This document shows positions 14,730-18,068 of a DNA stretch of 18,068 nucleotides, piece after piece. Numbering within the stretch: position 1 is the stretch's first letter; each line of letters begins with the position of its first letter. Below the pieces are notes generated by a model. That model worked only from the letters and a program-made list of their open reading frames with translations. It did not search any database and was not told where the DNA came from. The stretch comes from Candidatus Coatesiibacteriota bacterium. GTDB lineage: Bacteria > RBG-13-66-14 > B26-G2. Where the stretch lies: the NCBI GenBank assembly GCA_003647715.1, contig QMNJ01000016.1, forward strand, positions 1 to 18,068, in the 5' to 3' direction. A program made the translations under genes and the position numbers.

Positions 14730-15581
14730 CTACGCTATTATCCTTCCTATATGTATCTTATAACCCTTACTCTTTAATTCATCTTCTGTATCGGCTATTA
14801 TATTCCTATTATTAGAGAAGCCAAAAACACTGCACCCACTACCACTCATCATAACACATCTCAAGCCGTGTCTGTTCATTATTTCCTTAGCCGTTCTTAT
14901 GTCCTCCCTCTCTTCAAGAACCACCGGTTCTAAGTCGTTGAACATCATTGCCTCTATTGTATCAATATCTCCCACCTCAATGCTATATATAAATCTGTTC
15001 CAGGAGAAGTTGCTTTTATCCCTATTTTTTCTTCCTATCTTGTCAAACTTGTTATAAACATCACTTGTATTGCATCCTCTATCAGTGAAGGCGACGAGTA
15101 TGTCGGGCATTTCTCCTACCTCAATAGGTGTTATCACCTCGCCGAAGTGGGACACATAAGCATTCCTGTTCACTATAAAAAATGGCACATCGGAACCAAC
15201 CATTAAACCATATTCAAGCAGTTTATCTTTGCTGATATTCAGGTTGCACATCTCATTCATCGCGTTGAGTATAGCACCAGCGTTTGATGAACCACCTCCC
15301 AATCCTCCTCCGGCTGGAATATTCTTATTTATTGACACCTTTAATCCTCCAGGATTATATCCCGCCTCTTTCAGTATATTATAAGATTTTACTACAGTAT
15401 TTTGTTCATAAAAGGTCTCCGAATTCAGTTGTAAACCATCACCTTCTTCTGCGACTTCTATCTCGTCATAGAGGTCTATCTTTAAGAAAATTGCTTTTAT
15501 AGGATGTAAATCCGCCACCTTCTCACCGATATTGAGAGTAATGTTAATCTTCGCTGGTGCTTTGATTACCTTACCAGTCAA
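14730..15581 (-). CDS. ispE: 4-diphosphocytidyl-2-C-methyl-D-erythritol kinase
   Basis: IspE phosphorylates CDP-methylerythritol in the non-mevalonate (MEP) isoprenoid pathway. The 283-residue GHMP kinase has APAKINITLNI with K11, the glycine-rich phosphate loop NIPAGGGLGGGSSNAGA (88-103) and GSDVPFF with D131. The third motif, MSGSGCSVFG, lies near the C terminus. The usual DGYHEL segment reads DLHPIK, with only the ligand-type histidine (H26) kept. The only start that keeps the N terminus is TTG at 15579-15581. No ribosome site precedes it, and the predicted transcription start is only about 3 bases upstream, so the message looks leaderless. Confidence 0.95.
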   Translation of the reverse strand: MTGKVIKAPAKINITLNIGEKVADLHPIKAIFLKIDLYDEIEVAEEGDGLQLNSETFYEQNTVVKSYNILKEAGYNPGGLKVSINKNIPAGGGLGGGSSNAGAILNAMNEMCNLNISKDKLLEYGLMVGSDVPFFIVNRNAYVSHFGEVITPIEVGEMPDILVAFTDRGCNTSDVYNKFDKIGRKNRDKSNFSWNRFIYSIEVGDIDTIEAMMFNDLEPVVLEEREDIRTAKEIMNRHGLRCVMMSGSGCSVFGFSNNRNIIADTEDELKSKGYKIHIGRIIA

Positions 15582-15582
15582 A

Positions 15583-15610
15583 CTAACAAAATGCTAACAT
15601 TTTTTGTTAG
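15583..15610. repeat. Triple TGTTAG/CTAACA hexamer over the ispE promoter
   Basis: On the plus strand CTAACA occurs at 15583-15588 and 15594-15599, and its complement TGTTAG at 15605-15610. The first two are 11 bases apart, about one helix turn. The second and third form an inverted repeat around TTTTT. The set covers the -10 box and most of the spacer of the ispE promoter, where a repressor would block polymerase. The function is inferred from position only. Confidence 0.45.
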
Positions 15611-15619
15611 TTCTGTCAA
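15591..15619 (-). promoter_or_regulatory. Promoter of ispE-spoVG-tRNA-Gln
   Basis: On the minus strand a perfect -35 TTGACA (15619 to 15614) is followed by a 17-base spacer and TAGCAT (15596 to 15591). TG one base before the -10 box makes it extended. The start point would be near A15584, about 3 bases before the TTG start codon of ispE. The -35 and spacing are strong; the -10 matches 4 of 6. Confidence 0.6.
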
Positions 15620-15624
15620 TATTT

Positions 15625-15652
15625 TTTACATCTTTTGCATATTGGATATGAT
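15625..15652 (+). promoter_or_regulatory. Candidate promoter of the ECF sigma gene
   Basis: TTTACA (15625-15630), a 16-base spacer and TATGAT (15647-15652) fit a housekeeping promoter with a start near 15659. No GAAC-type ECF -35 motif paired with a -10 is seen upstream of the sigma gene. Autoregulation of the usual ECF kind is therefore not supported by the sequence. Confidence 0.45.
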
Positions 15653-15713
15653 TTTATATTTTGGTATTGTAGATATACTTCTTTGATAGATTTTGGGTGC
15701 AGTTTACATTAAT

Positions 15714-16250
15714 GTGGAAGAACAGATTCTGATACAGAAGTGTAAGATTGGCGATGAGGGAGCATTTAGGGAGGTCTTTGAGCACTATTACAGTCCCATA
15801 TATTACTTCTGCCTCAGCTATGTCAGGTCCAGAAATGAGGCGGAGGATTTAACGCAGGAAGTGTTTATAAAGGCGTTTAAATCTATAAAGTCATTTGGTA
15901 AGGGCAGTTTTCGCGCCTGGTTATTCAAGATAGCCAGAAATCACCTGATAGACGAACACAGGAAGCATATTAGGTCTATTACGGTCTCTATTGATGATGT
16001 TGCAGAACCAGCAATAGAGCATACTCCAGAATCGGAGATTGTGGCGAGGTCTGATATGGTGGAATTACTGAAGGTGATTGATGGGCTTGCACCTGAATAC
16101 AGAGAGGTTATGTATCTGAGATTCTTTCAGGGCTTGAGGTATGAGGAGATATCAGAGGCGCTTGGAATACCTGTGGGGACTGTAAAGACCTATATTCACC
16201 GCGGCAGGAAAGAAATGCTCAAAAGGATTAATATAGAAACAAAGCAATGA
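15714..16250 (+). CDS. ECF-type RNA polymerase sigma factor (sigma-70 family)
   Basis: ECF sigma factors direct polymerase to small regulons, usually for envelope or stress responses. The 178-residue protein begins VEEQILIQKCKIGDEGAF. It has region 2 (about residues 15-80, with EAEDLTQEVFIKAF and AWLFKIARNHLIDEHRK). A linker leads to region 4 (about 120-172), with PEYREVMYLRF and the helix-turn-helix YEEISEALGIPVGTVKTYIHRGRK. There is no ATG start. The GTG at 15714 gives the usual family N terminus; a TTG at 15693 would add seven residues, and neither has a ribosome site. It is followed after 34 bases by its probable anti-sigma factor. Confidence 0.92.
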   Translation: MEEQILIQKCKIGDEGAFREVFEHYYSPIYYFCLSYVRSRNEAEDLTQEVFIKAFKSIKSFGKGSFRAWLFKIARNHLIDEHRKHIRSITVSIDDVAEPAIEHTPESEIVARSDMVELLKVIDGLAPEYREVMYLRFFQGLRYEEISEALGIPVGTVKTYIHRGRKEMLKRINIETKQ

Positions 16251-16284
16251 TTATTTCGTTTTTATATATGGAGGATAAGGCAAG

Positions 16285-16857
16285 ATGAAAGAATGCGATG
16301 AAGTGAGGAGGGCGATTGAAGAGACAGTGTTAGAGAATAAGAAACTGTCTTCTGATGTTATGACCCATATTGTTGCTTGCTCGGATTGTATGTCGTATTA
16401 CCAATGGTTGTTAAGGGCTCATAAAGAGAGTGCTGACATACTGAATAAGAAACCGGACTCACATCAGTGGAAGGCAGTGAGGGAGAAACTGTTGAGGGAG
16501 GGCGTCATAGAGGTTGGGAGACGATGGTATATCACCAGAGTTCTGGTGGGACTTGCTTCTGTGGTTTCAATCTGCATGCTTGGATTATTCACCTTATCTA
16601 CGCTTCTTTCAGGTCTCATACTAAATCTTAGCACCGTGTTTGATTATATGAAAGTAATGCTGATTGGGCTGGATGTATTGAGCAAGTTAAGTTCGGTTAT
16701 GTCCATCGTAGGAAGGGTTCTTATGGTTCTGATATCAGGTGAGGTATCACAGTTTCTGGTGCTATTTGCGTCTGCCCTATCTATATATCTATTTGCTGTT
16801 ATTGTCTGGTATATGAGGTTGAGGTTTGTCAGGGCTTCAACCATTGTAGGATTTTAG
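16285..16857 (+). CDS. Probable zinc-dependent membrane anti-sigma factor (ZAS type)
   Basis: The 190-residue protein has the N-terminal zinc anti-sigma signature H28-x3-C32-x2-C35 (HIVACSDC), with C4 as a possible fourth ligand. In this family the small helical domain binds the partner sigma factor and holds it inactive at the membrane. After a soluble part to about residue 80 there are several hydrophobic segments: about 83-110, a less certain pair at 118-150, and about 155-178. The ATG at 16285 follows GGAGGATAAGG (16270-16280). The position directly behind the sigma gene supports the pairing. The C-terminal sensor part resembles nothing I can name. Confidence 0.85.
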   Translation: MKECDEVRRAIEETVLENKKLSSDVMTHIVACSDCMSYYQWLLRAHKESADILNKKPDSHQWKAVREKLLREGVIEVGRRWYITRVLVGLASVVSICMLGLFTLSTLLSGLILNLSTVFDYMKVMLIGLDVLSKLSSVMSIVGRVLMVLISGEVSQFLVLFASALSIYLFAVIVWYMRLRFVRASTIVGF

Positions 16858-16874
16858 TTTATGGAGGTTGAGAT

Positions 16875-17936
16875 GTGAAATGCTTTGGAATTACGCTACT
16901 GTTGACCGTATTAGTCGCATTATCCGCATACGCTTTAGTCAATACAGGTGAGGTTGATGTAGAAGAAGATGTTAAAGTGGGGGTGTCGGAGGAGGTTATC
17001 ACTTCTGAGGAGGAGATACAGGGAGTTGAGGATGGGACAGATAAGTTCATTGAGTTGAAATCAAAGATGGATGTAGATGAAGAGGGCGATATTGTAAGCA
17101 TTGGTGGTAAAGATATTGTTGTTGGACCGGAAGAGGTTATAGATGGTGACATAGTTGGTATTGGTGTTGATGTCTCAGTAGATGGGTCAGTTAAAGGCGA
17201 TATAGTGTGTATTGGTGGTGATATAAACATTGGTGACCTTGCGGTTGTAAATGGTGATGTGGTATCAATAAATGGGGAGATGCATGTCTCTGACACAGCG
17301 GTGATTGATGGCGAGAAGGTGAATATCAGTGGAGTAGCATTTCTATCTCCTGAGGTAATTAATAATATAGTGAGGTTCGGCGCTTCACCACTCTTAAAAG
17401 GGTTTGCACAACTATCCTTCGTCATCGTCGTTATTGCTCTATGGGTTCTTCTATCTCTGGGTTTCATTTCCGCCTTTCCAGAGGAATATGATAAGGTAAA
17501 ACAGAACCTTGAGAATAGGTTCGTAAGGTCTTCACTCATAGGTATATCTGCAAATATTGTGCTACCTCTCGCTGTGGTTGTTCTGGTCTTCAGTATCGTG
17601 GGTATCGTTCTGGTGCCTGTGTTGCTGGTTGCTTGGATTTTAGGATGGATGGTTGGTGGTTCTGCACTTGGCAACACCATTGCAGACCGTATATTTGTCG
17701 GTATCAAGGGAAGGAGATACCTGTCGCCATTCATTGGTATATGCCTTATCTCAGGGCTTACTATCATTGGTTCAGTAGTAGCACTCTTCGGTGGCGCCTT
17801 TGAAACCATAGGCAATGTTATATCGCTGATAGGGTTCATAGTGTTGATGCTTGCGTTCATCTTTGGTATTGGTTCTGTTCTAATTGCCCTATTTGAGATG
17901 AGAAAGAAGGAGGGTGTAGAAGAGGTTAAGAAGTAA
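16875..17936 (+). CDS. Exported protein with bactofilin-like repeats and C-terminal membrane helices
   Basis: The 353-residue protein has a signal peptide (residues 1-20, likely cut after SAYA) and an acidic linker to about 68. A set of short beta-type repeats starts at residues 71, 91, 108 and 127 (GDIVSIGG, GDIVGIGV, GDIVCIGG, GDVVSING), with a weaker one at 147 (EKVNISG). Such repeats of 17-20 residues occur in bactofilin-like, beta-helix polymer-forming domains. At least four hydrophobic helices follow (about 180-199, 219-262 as two, 284-308, 311-338), then a basic tail. The start is GTG, with GGAGGT (16863-16868) 6 bases upstream. It follows the anti-sigma gene by 17 bases and probably shares its operon and function. 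The biochemical role is unknown. Confidence 0.8.
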   Translation: MKCFGITLLLTVLVALSAYALVNTGEVDVEEDVKVGVSEEVITSEEEIQGVEDGTDKFIELKSKMDVDEEGDIVSIGGKDIVVGPEEVIDGDIVGIGVDVSVDGSVKGDIVCIGGDINIGDLAVVNGDVVSINGEMHVSDTAVIDGEKVNISGVAFLSPEVINNIVRFGASPLLKGFAQLSFVIVVIALWVLLSLGFISAFPEEYDKVKQNLENRFVRSSLIGISANIVLPLAVVVLVFSIVGIVLVPVLLVAWILGWMVGGSALGNTIADRIFVGIKGRRYLSPFIGICLISGLTIIGSVVALFGGAFETIGNVISLIGFIVLMLAFIFGIGSVLIALFEMRKKEGVEEVKK

Positions 17937-18034
17937 CAGAAACCTTCAATTATATAGGCGATTTGAACCTATTAACATTATTGTTGGTGTGTTTTATATT
18001 TGTAGCATATATTATAGTAATAATGTATAATTTA

Positions 18035-18064
18035 TTGACCCATTAGATTTATATATGCTATATT
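18035..18064 (+). promoter_or_regulatory. Outward promoter at the right edge
   Basis: TTGACC (18035-18040), an 18-base spacer and TATATT (18059-18064), with TG at 18056-18057 making an extended -10, face out of the window. The transcribed gene would lie beyond 18068. The rest of 17937-18034 is AT-rich with only weak short hairpins, and I see no gene in it. Confidence 0.5.
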
Positions 18065-18068
18065 AGAA

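Noticed and set aside
15594..15613. GAAC on the minus strand as an ECF-type -35 element for autoregulation
   Set aside because: No matching ECF -10 follows at the right distance, and the same bases belong to a better housekeeping promoter for ispE.
16859..17860. Long open frame on the minus strand opposite the repeat-protein gene
   Set aside because: Its product is low-complexity Ser/Thr/Pro/Ile sequence typical of a shadow frame, and the plus-strand gene has a signal peptide, repeats, helices and a good ribosome site.
17954..17972. Hairpin ATAGG/CCTAT after the repeat-protein gene
   Set aside because: Only five pairs with a nine-base loop and no clear T run; too weak to call a terminator.

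Overview
This is a compact bacterial chromosome segment of moderate-to-low GC content, with short AT-rich gaps and frequent AGA/AGG arginine and ATA isoleucine codons. It holds 15 protein genes, one of them cut by the left edge, and one tRNA gene. No insertion sequence, phage gene or CRISPR array is visible. A family-9 heptosyltransferase-like gene, signal peptidase II, a bacterial-type IleRS, a DksA-like protein and SpoVG together suggest a diderm (Gram-negative-type) bacterium. The lineage could be Deltaproteobacteria-like, Nitrospirota-like or a candidate phylum. This is an inference from gene content and order, and the species cannot be named from the sequence.

Layout. (1) 1-4845, + strand: mutS (5' end missing), mutL and miaA, a mismatch-repair and tRNA-modification cluster; mutS and mutL overlap by one base. 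(2) 4940-7066, +: a membrane proton-pumping pyrophosphatase carrying the residues of the K+-independent class. (3) 7229-11137, +: ileS, a DksA/TraR-type zinc-finger gene, lspA and a 75-codon membrane protein gene. A good extended -10 promoter and a 13-bp palindrome lie in front of ileS. (4) 11173-14276, - strand: a surface-glycan cluster (GT4 glycosyltransferase, GT9 heptosyltransferase-like protein, SAM methyltransferase). (5) 14323-15581, -: ispE, spoVG and tRNA-Gln(TTG), read in that order and tightly packed. (6) 15714-17936, +: an ECF sigma factor, its likely zinc-containing membrane anti-sigma factor, and an exported protein with bactofilin-like repeats and several membrane helices. An outward-facing promoter closes the right edge.

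Most genes are housekeeping. The parts that deserve a second look are: the ECF sigma/anti-sigma/repeat-protein module, which may form an envelope-sensing unit; the ispE promoter, which appears to give an almost leaderless mRNA and overlaps three copies of a hexamer; the spoVG-tRNA-Gln linkage with glycan genes directly behind it; and residue variants in MutL, IleRS and the pyrophosphatase.
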